From: Hemicentrotus pulcherrimus
Lineage: Eukaryota > Echinodermata > Echinoidea > Camarodonta > Strongylocentrotidae
NCBI GenBank assembly: GCA_003118195.1
Contig: BEXV01000001.1
Coordinates: forward strand, 417,955 to 481,954
Length of the DNA stretch: 64,000 nt
Reading direction: 5' to 3'
Shown: positions 1 to 15,200 of the stretch, piece after piece
Numbering within the stretch: position 1 is the first letter of the stretch
Layout of the letters: each line of letters starts with the position of its first letter
The notes under the pieces: generated by a model
The model's database searches: none
What the model was told of the DNA's origin: nothing
What the model saw: the letters and a program-made list of their open reading frames with translations, nothing else
Made by a program: the position numbers and the translations under genes

Positions 1-332
1 AATTAGGTATTGTTGCATCCGTTGCATCCAATTTAATCTGTGCATTCCTGACTTTTATATTTTAAAGACACCTTTATCCTACTATTACGTTGTTAGTATT
101 ATATCGGTTTGCATTCCATGTGATTTATACGGTCATTTCTTGTTTATAGCTTTTTAAAATGTGCATATGAATGAAGTTAACTGATGATCACATACTTATC
201 ACTGTTTTCATAGACAGATGGTTAAATGCATGCAACTCGAAATAAGTGATCAGTTTCTTCTGATAAACAGTATACCAATCAAGTACTAGAAATGATTAAT
301 TCTTCTTCTTTGAATGTGTTTTCTTTTCACAG

Positions 333-362
333 CGAGAAGCACTCATCCTCCTGCCCTATCAA
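333..362 (+). CDS. Spacer mini-exon 1 (Ser/Thr/Pro-rich)
   Basis: A 30-nt exon between TTTTCACAG and GTAAGT, phase 1 on both sides, reading RSTHPPALS. It matches in size, phase and composition the four other spacer exons of this gene (8840, 11970, 24890, 35430). It would link an upstream domain outside the window to CTLD1. Positions 1-332 are intron with no other recognised feature. The short length makes this call depend on the family pattern. Confidence 0.6.
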
Positions 363-3300
363 GTAAGTCATTAGTTGACATGACTCCATTGAGGAATCCA
401 CCGTACAATGTATTTCTTTGTTTGTTTTTATTTCAGAAGTCAAATAAGACCTGAATAACATCCATAATGGAATTTTAAGTTTCAAATACGGCGGATAAAC
501 CATTTCAGCTGTCATGGTAGAGAATACATCTGACTTTTTTTTTTCATGGAGTCTTTTACGTAAACTGAACATATTTGTCAATGGATAAAGAGATAAATGT
601 GAAAAATCACTACAGTTAAATACCTCGGACAATACAAAATTTCCTCATGTTTGTTTCACGCTTCTAAATCTTTGTTTACGTTTGCCTAAAACGTATTACC
701 CATCTAATATATTTAAGAACACTAGCTTTTATAACTTCTTTGATGTACATTAATTTGTATGTAATTAAGATTTGATTTATTCTTTTTTATTATACGTGTT
801 TATCCTTTATTTTGTGTATTACGATTTATACGTCTTTAACAAAATGAGTAATATTGATATAGTTCACTACAATATTAATAACATACTTTTATTATCTTAA
901 AACGGAACAACCTATATTTCAACATCTAGATGGAAAATGAAATTTGATGCAAAATGAATAATATGTTTATTAAATGAGCGTTGTTGTAAGATGTGTTTGA
1001 TGTTTAAATGAACGTTGTTGTAAGGTGTGTTTGTTGTTTAAATGAACGTTGTTGTAAGATGTGTTTGATGTTTAAATGAACGTTGTTGTTGTTGTTGTTT
1101 TCATTTGTTACCCCTGCAGCGGAGTGTGGGGATGGATGGATGAAGTATGAAGATACCTGCGTGCTTGTCGTCGGGACTAGATTGACATTCGATTTGGCTC
1201 AGGAGTACTGCCAGGAGCGACATGCAAACCTCATCAAACTAGAGAGTCAAGATATGAATGTAAGTCTTCATGCAGACATCTGGCTTTCAATCGGGCTTTC
1301 CGGTCGGGTCGGGTTGTCGGATTACACGGACTTTAATGAAAACATACCCAAATATTCACGAAAGGTCGGGTAAATTAAATGAAAAATAATCACATTTTCA
1401 CATCAAAGTGTCGATCTCTAACCTGTTACGAACTCTTGTGATTATAGATCTAGTAAAAATGTCGGGTCGCGACACGAGTTTTCATAGATTTCTGTAGGTT
1501 TTTCAGGAGTGTCAGGTAAACTAGACCAAACACTTTGGCAAGAGGGGTATATTACACAAACGTTACACCCGACCTTCTGGAATTTTGGCATGACTGTTTA
1601 CAAACGTTAATTTGTGTAACTCGAAGATGCGAAGACACGGTGCAACGAAGTAAGCCCAGATATCTGCATCTAGGTGCTGTGATCATCTAAGACCTAAACA
1701 TTCAAGAAAGTTACACATAAATGGTCATGTAGGTAACAGTCAAATCTTTTAAAACATTTCAAACTTAATCCTTCATAATTATGATGTCACTGAGCATGAT
1801 GTAATAGAAGAATATTTCTGTGTATATCTCAGTTTTAAAGCGTTCACAACTTCCTTTTTTGGGTCATATTTTAGATATTTTCACCAAGTTTTATCTCTGA
1901 TTTTTCGTTTTCATAAATTAAAATTTGTAGAAAGACTTGACTGTCTGTTCACTACATCTTGTAGATGTGTCACGCTCTAGTGGGTTCGTCGGCGGACTTG
2001 ATATGCCTGAGTGCCTTTTCATGGTTGCTCAGCAATTAAAAGCGGTGTAATAATATGTCTCTCAGGCTCTCAGGGAGAACAATAGTTACACTGATTAGGT
2101 TACCCTGGGTAAACAAGACAAATTACTGGTATTATCACAATTTGTTTTACTACTACTACTACTACCTCAATAATAATAATATTCTTCTTTCATTATAGCA
2201 CTTGATACAAATGTCTCTAAGCGCTTTACATATAAAAACTATTACCCCGGTCATTAGATTCAATACTTGTACGCACACAATGTGCACAATCTACAATCCC
2301 TTGGGAAGCATTCCAGCCAGGCGTTATCATTATTATTATCATTATAATTATTATTAGTATTACTTCTATTCATCTATATCTTCTATCTAGAACTGGTTAG
2401 TTGATCAGACTTCCGTCTACAATGAAGTATACTGGATTGGGCTATACGATCGCATAGAGGACAATACATTTATATGGATAGACGGGACCGCACCATCATT
2501 TACGTAAGAATTCATCAAAAACCAACGTGAAGTTTCAAGAGACAAATATTTTCAATATTTTATCCACATTGGCCCTATAAATTGCTTGGATATATTTAAA
2601 ATTACTTGTAGGTCGAATTAAAAAGAACACGTTCAGATATATACATGTAATTATTTCATCTGTAATTGACACACGAAACTTGCCTCCCCTTTTGCTTTAA
2701 TATTGTAAAAACTAAATTGAGCCTAACTCAAGCAAAATTAATTCCTATTATTTAATATAATGAATACATCACAACTATTCATTTACGACTAAGCTTCAGA
2801 AATCTATTTTCGGCTCTGAATAAATTTTGAATATCATTTGTGTGTTCTTTACTGCAGAAAGAGTGATAAACGAGATAACTGTTAATTTGTTATGCTTTTA
2901 GAAATTGGGCACCCAACGAACCCAACAACAACGATGGAATCGGAGAAGATTGTGTTGAAATGCGTGTGGGAGGGGATTGGAATGATGAGCAATGTAGAGC
3001 AGCCAACGCTTTCGTTTGCTCTAAAGGATACGGTAAAACATGTTCATACACTGTCTTTTTTTAGTTTAACAGTGTGCTGCATTTATTTTGAAATTCATAT
3101 CAAGGCAGTATAAAAATCAAACCGTGTAAAATTGACAATTCGACTCTTTCAGTACTATTCACTAGTACTATATTCACAAAAATTCAATGATTCTTTACCA
3201 TTTGGGGCGAAACTAATTTGTTTGTAAAGATTAAAATACCGTCTTGCACAATTTATGTTAATGGAGAAATGTTTTGCTTGATTAAAAGAAAGAAATAAAA

Positions 3301-6300
3301 GTCATCTTTACGCTTGTAAAACCACTCTAACGATTGTATTCAATATTTTGAAAGTCCGGAGTAAAAACAATTACAGAATGACTTAAAAAAACATTACATT
3401 ATCAAATTTTCAGACTTGTTTTCAGTAATACTCTCCATGCACCCATTCCACAGCTCATCCCGGCATTATTTTCGTTGGTGGAAGTCCTTCTTTTCCTCTC
3501 TTCGTGAGATTCACAGTCTAGAACCCTTCACATTTCGCCTCAAATCTATTTCAGCGAAATGAAAGATAATGATTTTACTGGAGGAGCCTAAGCCTTACTA
3601 TGTATTTTGTATTAAAAAGTACATAAACCCTTAAAAATGCTGGGAGTCACCATTATCATCATTACCATTACCATTACTACCACCACCACCATCACCGTCA
3701 TCATCATTAGTTTTCCTACCACTCGCACTCATTGTCCCAGATTCACACGATCTGAACCATCTACGTTCTTTACAGAGGAAATCCCTTTATGCGACATCAA
3801 AGCAGGCTGGGAATCTTTCGGAGATAAGTGCTACCTTTGGGTATCCGACACCAAGAATATAGCCGATGCTACATCGTACTGTACAATGATGGAGGGTTAC
3901 GTCATATCTATCAACAGTGCCGATGAACAAACCTTTGCTACCTCCATGCAGCTACGCTATGCAAACTTACAGTACTGGATCGGACTCAGTGACCAAGTAT
4001 ATCTATAACAAATTTTGTTAAATAAATGTATCGTAATCTTTTGTTAAAGGCATCAGTTTTATGACACATAATTTTATCTGTGATATTTCCGAAGAACATG
4101 ATTTTGGATACTTTTCTCGTCTGGTAATATTATTACATTCGGCAGCTAGATCAAATTATGCTAGTTCATGTATCAGAAAAGTCTCACATAAAATTAACCT
4201 TTTGCATGTGTTGCAGAACTAATTAATAACGAAAATCCTCTATTACTTCTTACCTCAATGTTCTCACCTACTTCAAAGAAACTATGACATTTAACCGTCT
4301 TACATTGTTTTATTATCTATTACCAATACAGGATAACAAAGGTACTTTCACATGGCAAGATGGAACAGGTACTCAAAGCTACAGTCATTGGGATACAGCT
4401 GAAAATGAACCAGATTCTAGGTAAGTCATTATTTATGTAAGTTATTATCAATATCAATTTTATTTTAATGTTATTATTATCATTGTTATTATTGTTATTA
4501 TTATTGATATTATTATCATTATCAATGGCCCGAAAATTTCTAAGAAAGGCGGGGGGGGGGGTCAATTTTGTCAGCTTAAAAATAGGTCGAATCGGCTACT
4601 AGTCGGTGGACAGACTGGTATGATGTCACTACGACTCAAAGCAGATCGGAAAATTTTACGAGCTGAAAACATTAATAGAGCTACAAGGTCAATGCTGAAA
4701 GGCTTGAAAATGATGAACTTCACGCTGTACTATTCCCCGTTTAAAACTACAAATGTGTATTGTACGAGCTATTTTTTGCTCAGTGATATCTAAAGCCTTG
4801 TCAAAAAACATGAGGACCGATCATGAAATTTCAAAGTCTATCAATATAACGATAAAGGTATCTATTGCAGTAACACATTTGCATACTACATGAAACCAAA
4901 ACCACAATTCGTTGAATGTCTTCTTAATTTTTTGCTTCATTAAATGTAAAAAGCGATGTTATTCATCCAGGTGATCAGATAGTGTATATCGACTTAAACT
5001 TGACTCGTTGACCTAGAAGGATAAATAAAAGCTTAGTGAAAACTATTTTTTAAAAACTGAAAATAAATAGATAGCACTGTAATAGTTTATATTCTAACAA
5101 ACGTGTACTTTATCTCCTTTCTTCTAGCGTGTACCCCGCGTGTGGTATGGTACAGGGGCCCAATCCCGATCTGTGGAGCGTGGATGAGTGTACCGTAAAG
5201 AAACGATTTATCTGCGAAAAACCACAAGGTAAAGCAGACAGTTATCTGTTTCCAATATAATATCGAATGTCATTAAGATGCTGCCATATACAGAGGTGGA
5301 TTCAGGATGCTTGACAAGAAAAAGACTTCTCATTTTGTGGAAAGTTTTTCAAAAGAATGCATAATAGGGAGACCACGCAATGCACATTTGAAATTGAAGT
5401 GGCATACACCACTAGCTTTTTTCTTCATTTTCAAAGGATTAACGTAAAAACAAAGTAACCGAACATTGAAATATACACATGATCAACATAATGACAGTAA
5501 ATACAAATATCAATGTTTAGGGAAATACATTTTACACTAAAAAAATAATAACGTAATACCCGTTAAAATATTTGAGAAGTGATTGGATTATCAACACAAT
5601 TCATAATGTACATGGAGATAAATGAAGTTGAGCGTTGTAAAATATTTCGAATAGAAAATAAATAAAGCAAGAATTGTAAAATCCACAATAAGCTGAAATC
5701 AAATAAACGAAAAATGATATTATTTGTGTCGTTATATATCCTGCATTTGCCTTGTTTTTAACATTTCATCTCAGGTACCTGTGCGGATGGATGGACACTT
5801 CATGGGGGAGAATGCTACCAGTTTAATGTGCTAAGGAGAACATGGACTGATGCTAGCTATTATTGTAGTACTCAAGGAGGATGGCTGGGTACCATTTTTG
5901 AGTACGTACAAACCTAATTTAGTCCGAGTTCTGTTGCTGAACCTTAATACTCCTGTTCATCTGTTCTTCCTCTGTGCTTGTCTCTCCATTTTTTATTATC
6001 GTATTGTCCCTACCTCTACCTTATTACATTTTTCCTCTCTTTGTTGATGACCATCTTTCCTATGATTATCCTGTTTCTTCTCTCCATCTCTCCTCCTCTG
6101 TATTAAAACAATCTAATATCTGGTTTACATTGGTACATCCATTCACCCATCTAGGCTGTGTCGTCTTCTGTTCTGGTCTTCTTCTTTGTCCTTTGTCATG
6201 CAATTTTATTATTAATTGAAATTATTTACAATTTGTGTTAAATGCCTATGCATACTTGCTGCTTTATATTAGATTTTAGATAGATATAATTCTGAATTGA

Positions 6301-9300
6301 TTTTAGATAGATATATAGTAACAACTAGAGCACGACTTTTTATGTTTATTCATTATTCATTATCATGACCAATAATTTATTAATTTAATTAACTGAATTG
6401 ACGCTCCTAATATTTAGCACCCATTTACCAGCACGTACGTGATAAATGGATCTTTGTATGAACGCAGCAAAAATGTTCATCTTGTGTAGTGTTGGGGGGG
6501 TGGTGATTGCGCGTGTGGGTTTATGATTTACAGGTGTTTATATGTCAAATCTACTCATTAATGTTTATGAACCAAAAGACGTGACCAAGTACAAACCAGG
6601 GGCGCCAGAGTCATTTTGTAGGCAAACACCAAAAGATTACCGTAACACTGTACCAACTTACATCTCTTTTAAAGAGCATATATTATGTCAGGAAACGTCT
6701 CGAACTGTGTGCTCTGTTTACCATCAGGTAATTACTTTCCTATCTCATTATTTTCCTTTCATTGTAGTGGTGCAGAAAATACTTTCATTGCCGCAAACAT
6801 GGGTCGTCTCCAAGATGAAAATATTGACAGCATGTGGATAGGATATTCAGGTAGGTGTTAATCTATTATCGTGATCGTATAATGCGTAATTTACGTCAAT
6901 AATGCAATATATCAATTAGAGTATATATTTTGTTAAAACGTTATTCCTTTAAAAAATGTCGAAGTGTCGAAGAATGTCTTAAAAGTCGTTTACGTGAGTG
7001 CTAGATTAAGATTCTTGTTTCGATGAGTTTTGTTATAAACAAACATTGCTTAAGTTATGACTTTGCTTTTAAGCACCCTTTTGCATCAAATGTTCATTTA
7101 TCTATTTGATGAGAAAATATTTTCATCTACGAATAAATTTCTTGGGTGATATCGTCCTGAAAACATAGAATTAACTCAGCTTGTCCATCTAAACAAACAC
7201 AGTGAGACCGAGAATTTGTGGAGTAGACCCCCGAAACCACTAGAAGGCTGTAGATGACTGAAAACTGAAAAGATACCTAATGACAAGTGTCACCTGAATA
7301 GGTTTTGATACGTGTTTTTGTAAATACTTGGGAATTTGGGTTAGCATTAATCTACTATTTCAGGTTAAGTATATTAAGCACCCCGTGCTCTTGGTGGATA
7401 CGTTGTGCACGTTTATTCTCTGCACTATTGTCATTGATATTATCATTAATAATATTTCATTAGCATCATTGTTACAATTTCATTCTATCAATATTATTAT
7501 TATTATTATTATTATTATCATTATTATTGTCAGGAAATGTAAACCTTTTATCTTCTCTAGATTATATCAATGATGGCGAATGGGCGTGGGTGCATGAGAC
7601 CAGTTCTACCTATACCAATTGGCCACAACAGCCCACTAATACTTATGCTCAGGCAGACTGTGCCTATCTCGATACAGGTATATATCAACAATTAATATGC
7701 AATCCTAAACGTGAACCAATAACCTAAACATAGTTTAAAACAGCTAAAATGAATAAAGTATAGTATAGTCTACTCACAAGTGGCTTTCTTGTTGATTCAA
7801 TTTTCAATATTTACTTAAAGAAATAATATTCGAAGCTCCCATATTTACTATAGTGTGACGAAATGGAGCCCCTAAAATTCGGAGCAAAAATACAATTTGG
7901 TGATTAGTACATATTTTCGCTATTGAAGTAAGGGATTTGAGACGCCAACAAATAGTCAAACTAAGAGCTTTAAATATTTCATCTACGAAGATATCTTGCA
8001 GTTTCATAATTTACTTTACAGTGTCATCAATTGTGTTAATTCCTCGATATTTAGTGCACTGATGATCACCCATTGTACAGTATAGAGGTCATAGATCATT
8101 AAGGTTTATCAAGGGCGAAAAAGAGGACAAGTAGGTGTGCGGTTGAGTGTGTGTATGTGTGTGTGTGTTCCTGAGTGTGTGCGTGCGTATGTATAACAGC
8201 TCTAAATTACCATTTGAGTTAATATTCTTATGGAAATTGAAACATTAAATTAAGGGGTATGAAATAAAAGCGATCGGTTAAAGACGATCGCATTCACACC
8301 ACTAAAGGTACTTCATAATTATGTCATTTTGTATCATAAACGCCCATTTGGTTTTTTTCGTTTGTTCTTTTTGAAGCTGACAGAACAGGAGCATGGAACC
8401 AAATGCTATGCACTCTATTGGCTGGATTTTTCTGCAAGATCAAGGCTGGTAAGAATAAAACTGGTTATAAATTGATTCGTAATTACCATTGACATCAAAT
8501 TTTTTTCTAAGAATAATTTTTTTCTCCAAGTGAATCGGCTGTCAATTGATAGTAAATCGTATGGAGTCACCCCAGTGCTCACAGGATGCAGGCGCAGGGT
8601 TGGACCATAATTTGGCGACAAATATTAAACCCCAAAATAACAACAACAATAGAGGAGTGTGAGGTAGGGCGAGGGCAATGAATTTATGATTTATTTATTG
8701 TTACGTGAAATCCAATAATCTGGTATTTAAAATGTATATTTCATTATTACAGAAAGGGTTCTAAGATCTGAAGGATGATGTAAGGCAATATTACTAATAC
8801 ATTCTGTTGCTAAATCCTGTTATTTTATTTCTGTTTTAGGATCTACCGTGACACCAGTGACAGCCCCAGAGAGTGAGTAATAATTACATAGTTTAAATCT
8901 TCCAAGAACTTTATTGTTAAATCTCTATGACACTTTAGATTGATCGATAAAGATGTGAGGAGATAATTTATCTAACACGAATAAATATTATTAAAAATAT
9001 TTCATCAAAAGGGGTGAGAAAAAAAATATCCCGACTTTATGAGCAACAGTTTAAAAAACAAAGTTTTATCTTTAAAGGACAAGTCCACTCGAAAAATAAC
9101 TTGCTTTCAATAAAAGCAGAAAAATCATACAAACCAATCAAAAAAAGTTTGAGCAAAATTGGATAACTAATAAGAAAGTTATGAATTTTTGAAAAAGTAT
9201 TTAAAACTATAAAACAGTGAGATTCACAACACAAATTGAATAGATGGTTATCAGTATGTGACGTCATGTCCTCACAACTTATCAATTGCTGTACATAGTT

Positions 9301-12149
9301 TAATCCCATTAATTTCCCTTTTTATCCCCCACAACTAGAATTCCCCATGCCTTTGCCCAGGTTATATGATTTGTATCATATTGCGTGCATGACATTTCTC
9401 AAAAACGTTTATGAATTTGGAAGAATTTATACTATTTTCTGAATATTGTATTTCATAATTATTGATATTAATATAAATAGTTTATCAAAATTCATTTTTG
9501 TTCATGATTTAACTGGACAAAAATTACTCTTTATTTGTGCATCCACACAAACACATATTACTAACAATCTAACTTGGATGCTGGTGTGAAGAAATAGGAT
9601 TCTTAGGGTGAAAATAGGAAATTTATATTATTAATATACAGAAAATAATTAGTGGATAGTGAGGACCATACGTCACAGACTCATGAGTGAGTTGCCAATT
9701 TGTGTAGTGATTTTCAAAGTTTTTCATGTCATTAAAAATTCATAACTTTCTTATTAGTTATCCGATTTTGCTCAAACTTGTTTTGATTAGTTTGTCTGAT
9801 TTTTCTGGTTCTAAAAGTAAGTTATTTTTGGAGTGGACTTGGGCTTTAAAGATAACGATGAATGATGATACTGGTGACCCTTTAATGTTTTAATCTTCAG
9901 AGGTTGGATCATGTGAGCGTGGTTGGGGTCTGTATGATGAATGGTGTTACTACTCTCCCGCTGTCGAGAAGACCTTCACAGAAGCAGAAGCCGAATGTGC
10001 TGCTTTGTTTTCGGGTTCACATCTGGCCAGTATCCATTCCATCGGAGAGCAATCCTTCATCACAGGTAAGAAATCATTATTATCTGATTATAAATGTTAC
10101 ATATCATGACCGAGGAGATTTCTTAGAAAAGAAAAGTAAAGATTAAAATAAATTGAGTAATCTATTTTTATCTGATACTACTGTATTATAGAATTATAGA
10201 AACCATACACGTTTTTAGATTGATGACACAGATCGATCGATAACTATCCGTTTACAGAAAGACTGTATTACATCAACGCTTGGACATGGATTGGTCTTAC
10301 AGATGTAGATGAAGAAGGTACCTGGAAATGGACTGATGGAACTAACGTAAGTTAGCATTGTTTAATGTTGTTTACCCTTCGTACATCTCTCCCTATCATT
10401 GAGAAAAGAAAAACAAAGGTTTAAAATGGCAACTGTAAAGAAAGCGTCTTATCTCGAATACCAAGAAATGTCATAAAAGTATTAGGTACTCGTCGCAATA
10501 ATTAGTTTGAAATATACCAGGTATTTTTTTGCTGTCCAAAGAATAATGAATTCATTACGTTATATTTTCAATGAAATATTGCATTACAAATGGCAACAAG
10601 GTTTATTGGTAAATTTTCAACAAATTGTATTGTTTTTTTTTCTGAAAATTTTGTAAAAGACAAACAAAAAATGCATATAAAACAATGTTATTGTCATTTT
10701 TTTCAAATTTAGAATTTAGATAACAGTTTAAACCAAATAAAGCTATTTTGACTTTTCTCCGTCTTCTCATCTCCCCTACATTACCACCACCTCTCTCTCT
10801 GACTTGTTTTCCTCTTCGTTTCCGCTACAATGTTTCCCTTTCCCGCTATAATATCTTTCCCGCCAATCACCCTTCCCGCCAATACTTCTCGTCCAATTCT
10901 TTGCTTTCCGTACGCTCCTTCTATGGCTTTCATATAGTTTGATTACATAAACTGGACCCCTGGCGAGCCCAGCAATAGTTATAGCAACGAAGACTGTGTC
11001 CACTTAGACGACTACTTTTATAAGATTGGAACGTGGAATGATGTCAAATGCAACAATCTTTACAGATTTATTTGCAAAATGCCAAAGTGTAAGTAGAAGC
11101 CGAGTCACCCTCAGCTGCAAAAAGCATCGTCACGCCAAACTGTTATGCACAATAAAAGTAAATCTCTCGTAAAAAGCGGGGGATTAAGAATTATCATGAA
11201 GGGTTGCCATTAATGCAACATGGCTTCCAAAACGCAAACATGTGAGGAAACAACAAGAAGAAAAGCGAATTATGAATATATCACCAAACCGACAGCTAAA
11301 GAACAGTCAGTAATTTTGTCCCATGTTTGCATCTGGGTGACTCCAAAACTAATTCGTGAGAGACGTGGTAGGAGGTGAGGAGGCGGAGAATAAAACTTAG
11401 CGAAAAAGAATTGCAGCAAATTATTATTGAATTAACTTGAGCGATGCATTACTTCTTTATGAAGACTCAAATTGCGCCTGGTTACAGGACAACCTCTCAG
11501 AATTTGTCTCCATGCCATGTTTTCCGCCTTCTCGTAAAATTAGTACAATTACTGGAATTGGGCCGCTGGTGAACCAAACAATTTCGGCAACGAAGATTGT
11601 GTGCATCTTGGATATTTTGACGACCATCAGATAGGCTTGTGGAACGACAAAGAGTGTCACGAAACTAACAGATATATCTGCAAAATGCCGAAGTGTAAGT
11701 TATCATCCAAGGGCAAAGAAAGAAGCGCCCAAATATTGAATTTTATAATACCTTTTCATCACTTTTAATGTATCAGATTAAGATCACCTGTACGGAAAAT
11801 TAACGAAAGTGATATATTCAGTTGATATCCGATATATGACACTAAACTTATTGCTTGTTCATCTGGGCGAAAGTGTCAATCAGTCGTTCTTTTTCTTTAT
11901 TTTGTTTGACAATTAAAATTGACCTTAATCTGAAAGTGAAATTGAATGCGTTCGTTTAACTCCCAACAGATGACACTGCTCCTGTCACCCAGTCTCCGGC
12001 TATTACACGTAAGTTGTGAAGAAAAAAACATATAAGTAGAAGTAGCATTAGTGGATGCATCAACCATAATTTATTAGTAATAGTAGTAGTATTTAAGGTA
12101 GTTGTAGCAGTTGTTTTAGCAGCAGCAGCAGCAGTAGTTGTAGTAGTAA

Positions 12150-12181
<32 letters not shown>

Positions 12182-12192
12182 ATAGCAGCAGA

Positions 12193-12223
<31 letters not shown>

Positions 12224-15200
12224 CCATTAACCGTAGTATAGATGCTTGTTTTTTTGTTTTGTTTTTTTTTAAATTGTCTATGGTTAAATTAGAATATGCT
12301 TATATACATTAAAAGGGATAACTGATTTCTTGTTTAAGACCTCTCACGCCTTCAAAGTACATGATTATTGCTCTTATTCTTATTTATGTAATTTCTAGTG
12401 CCCTTTAAGCCCTAACATTGCTATGAAGGTAAATTTAGATCCCTTAAGGTGTATTTAGATTAAATACGATCATACCAATTCAGCTCCACTTTCCAAAAAG
12501 AATAAATCCGTAAATGCCATGGAAAAAGAAAATTGTTCGAATAGGATTCAAACATTACGACTTGATCATTGGTGGAAACTAATACATGTATTCGACTCTC
12601 ATTATGACTTCCAATATGGATTGATATATATGGCCTGGTAAAATGTGTATGTTGATATGCAGTCAAAGTGAAGTCGGATCTTAAGCGTGATTAATTAATT
12701 AATTGGAATACAGAGCAATATTGTAATATTTGGTTCTAATAGCTGACAACAATGAGTAATTTCTCACGTGCACTACATAATCTTATGTTACTATTTCTAA
12801 TTTCATTTCATTTCTTTAATTTCTAATTTGTTTTTCAAATATATGGTTTTGTAATTTTGGTTGTTATTTGCTCCTGCCCTCTATTTCAACTTAAACTTAC
12901 TTAAACAGGTGAGCAAATCATTTTTCCCCTTACACTTGCATACCGAGTGTTGTAATTAGCTCAATGTTATTGGTATTTCTATTATTATGATCATTATCAT
13001 TATTGCAATGACGAAATCGTTATCATTATTAGTATTGATATCATTATTAGAAGAAGTATTTTTTATTATCATAATTAATAATATTATTATCATTATTGGT
13101 TTATTATCATTTGTTCCTTCTTCCCCAGTTCCTCCTAGTGGTCGCTGTGGTAGTGGTTGGGTATACGATTCTGGTAGTAATAACTGCTTCAAATATTCGA
13201 CCAGTGGACTGACCTGGCCCATGGCAAATGACCAATGCCACTACGAGGGAGGCTATCTGACTAGTATTACTAACCAAGCTGAATCGGAATTCCATCGCAG
13301 TAAGTATAAAGAAAACGTAGAATTCTGATAAAGATGAGAAAAAGGTTTTAAGCTTTCTCATTCTGTTGACGTCAGTTTGGAAGGTTACCATAGTAAAAAT
13401 GTCACCTGAAAGGGATTTGTCTTCAAATGTCATCATTTTCGAAATGTGAAATACGTCCAATTTTGTGCGCAGTGATTTTTAACAAGACCGATTCAATTTT
13501 TGTCAAAGGTTTCATTTCAAAATTGCCCTTGAATTGATCTCTCGAAAGTCTTTATGATAGTTTATATTATACATTTAGAGATATTACATCTAGTCTGAAC
13601 GGACAATACACAAATTATGAGGAGACCTGCGATAAAAATATGTTGAAGAAATTGATTGATAGATTCGATTATCTACCAAGGAGCTGAGTATTGACAAATG
13701 ACTCAAGTTTCCTCATTTACGAAGTCTATTTTGTAGATTTATAAATATTACACCATCTCATCTAGATCTTAAATTACAGCAGGAATGGAGTAACCTATTG
13801 GAGCATCTTCACTTATTTAAAACAAAATGTTTTAATCAGTTTGCGTGTTCAGGTCTAGTGGACTTATCACCAGACTGTGGATGACAAGGTGATTTATGTC
13901 CTTTGGCAAGAAATTAATCATCGTTTGCCTCTTTTAACGAGATGAGTATACCTAGTTTGGCAGCTTGGCCCGTTCCAGGGTAGTACTGTGTAGGCCTTGT
14001 AAAATCTGCCATGAGAAAATCTTTGGCTAAGTATTTTCCCATCATAAATTCAGCAATTAATATTCTCGTTATTATATTGTAACCGACAGTGTCTGTACTC
14101 TACTACAAATTGAATTACAACATATGGTCATTTTGGATCGGTCTTCATGATACTAATATGGAGGATGGTTATGTTTGGAGTGATGGCGCCCCCGTCTCAT
14201 ATCTCAACTGGGACTCAGGTATGATCATTATTATTATTACTATTATTATTGCTATCATCTTTATTATTACTGTAATATCATTGTAGATGTATCGTGGTCT
14301 AGATGTTAAATCACTTGACTCCCAATTCATGGGTTGAGGGTTCGAAACCCAGCCCGGCACTAATGTCCTTTGGAAAGACATTGATCCACATGGGCCACTC
14401 TCCATCCAGGTGTAGATGGGTACCTGGCAAATGCTGAGGTAATGATGTTTTCAAGGTCTTCAGGAAGAACAACGTTGATGATGATGACGCTTCTTAGGTT
14501 GAATTAATACTATCATCGTTAATTGAATTATACTATTTGTACAGCGCCCTGTCTGTAAAAGAGACTTGATAGTTCTGGAGCCATCAGTGGATATACCAAA
14601 TACCTGTGTGTATACATGATTGTATAGGTGGTCGGCGTTATGATTGCAATATTGATCTGCATGTGACATCATAAGTTATACTTACGAGTAGAGTGGTTCT
14701 ATATTAGCAGATGCACATTCTGAGTTCAAACGAATCAATAATCATTCAGGGTTACTTAATTAAGTGAATTTTAGTAATTTCTTTTCATACAAACTTTAAA
14801 AGGTCGTGGTTTGAGCCACAGCACACAAGGTTGCAGTGCTTCTAACCAACTGGGTGGGATACATAACTCATGTAGTTGGATGCTCAGTACATTCCTATGC
14901 GATGATCACCTGGCTTTATAAAGAGTAGAGTTGGAGAGTATGATGTAAGCATGATAAAAGGTAATGTCGTAATTGAATCCATGACTGGGTGATAAAACAC
15001 TGTAAAACTCTCTGGAAAGGTGGAACATGACAAAATTTATAATTATCATTAATATTTTATATTTTGTTTCATGGGAACCAAACGGTGCATAAAACGCTGC
15101 AGATCACGTTGAGCTTCTATGTCCTGATGGATTATTATTGTACGATTCGTATACCGATGACATTACGTTGAGATCATTATAATAATTATCATTATAACTA

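Noticed and set aside
10835..10885. Cluster of E2F-like TTTCCCGCC motifs
   Set aside because: Intronic, directly upstream of a splice acceptor; explained better as a short repeated pyrimidine tract.
14805..14935. Another tRNA-derived repeat near the CTLD5 intron
   Set aside because: Only a faint resemblance to A- and B-box regions; not enough to call.
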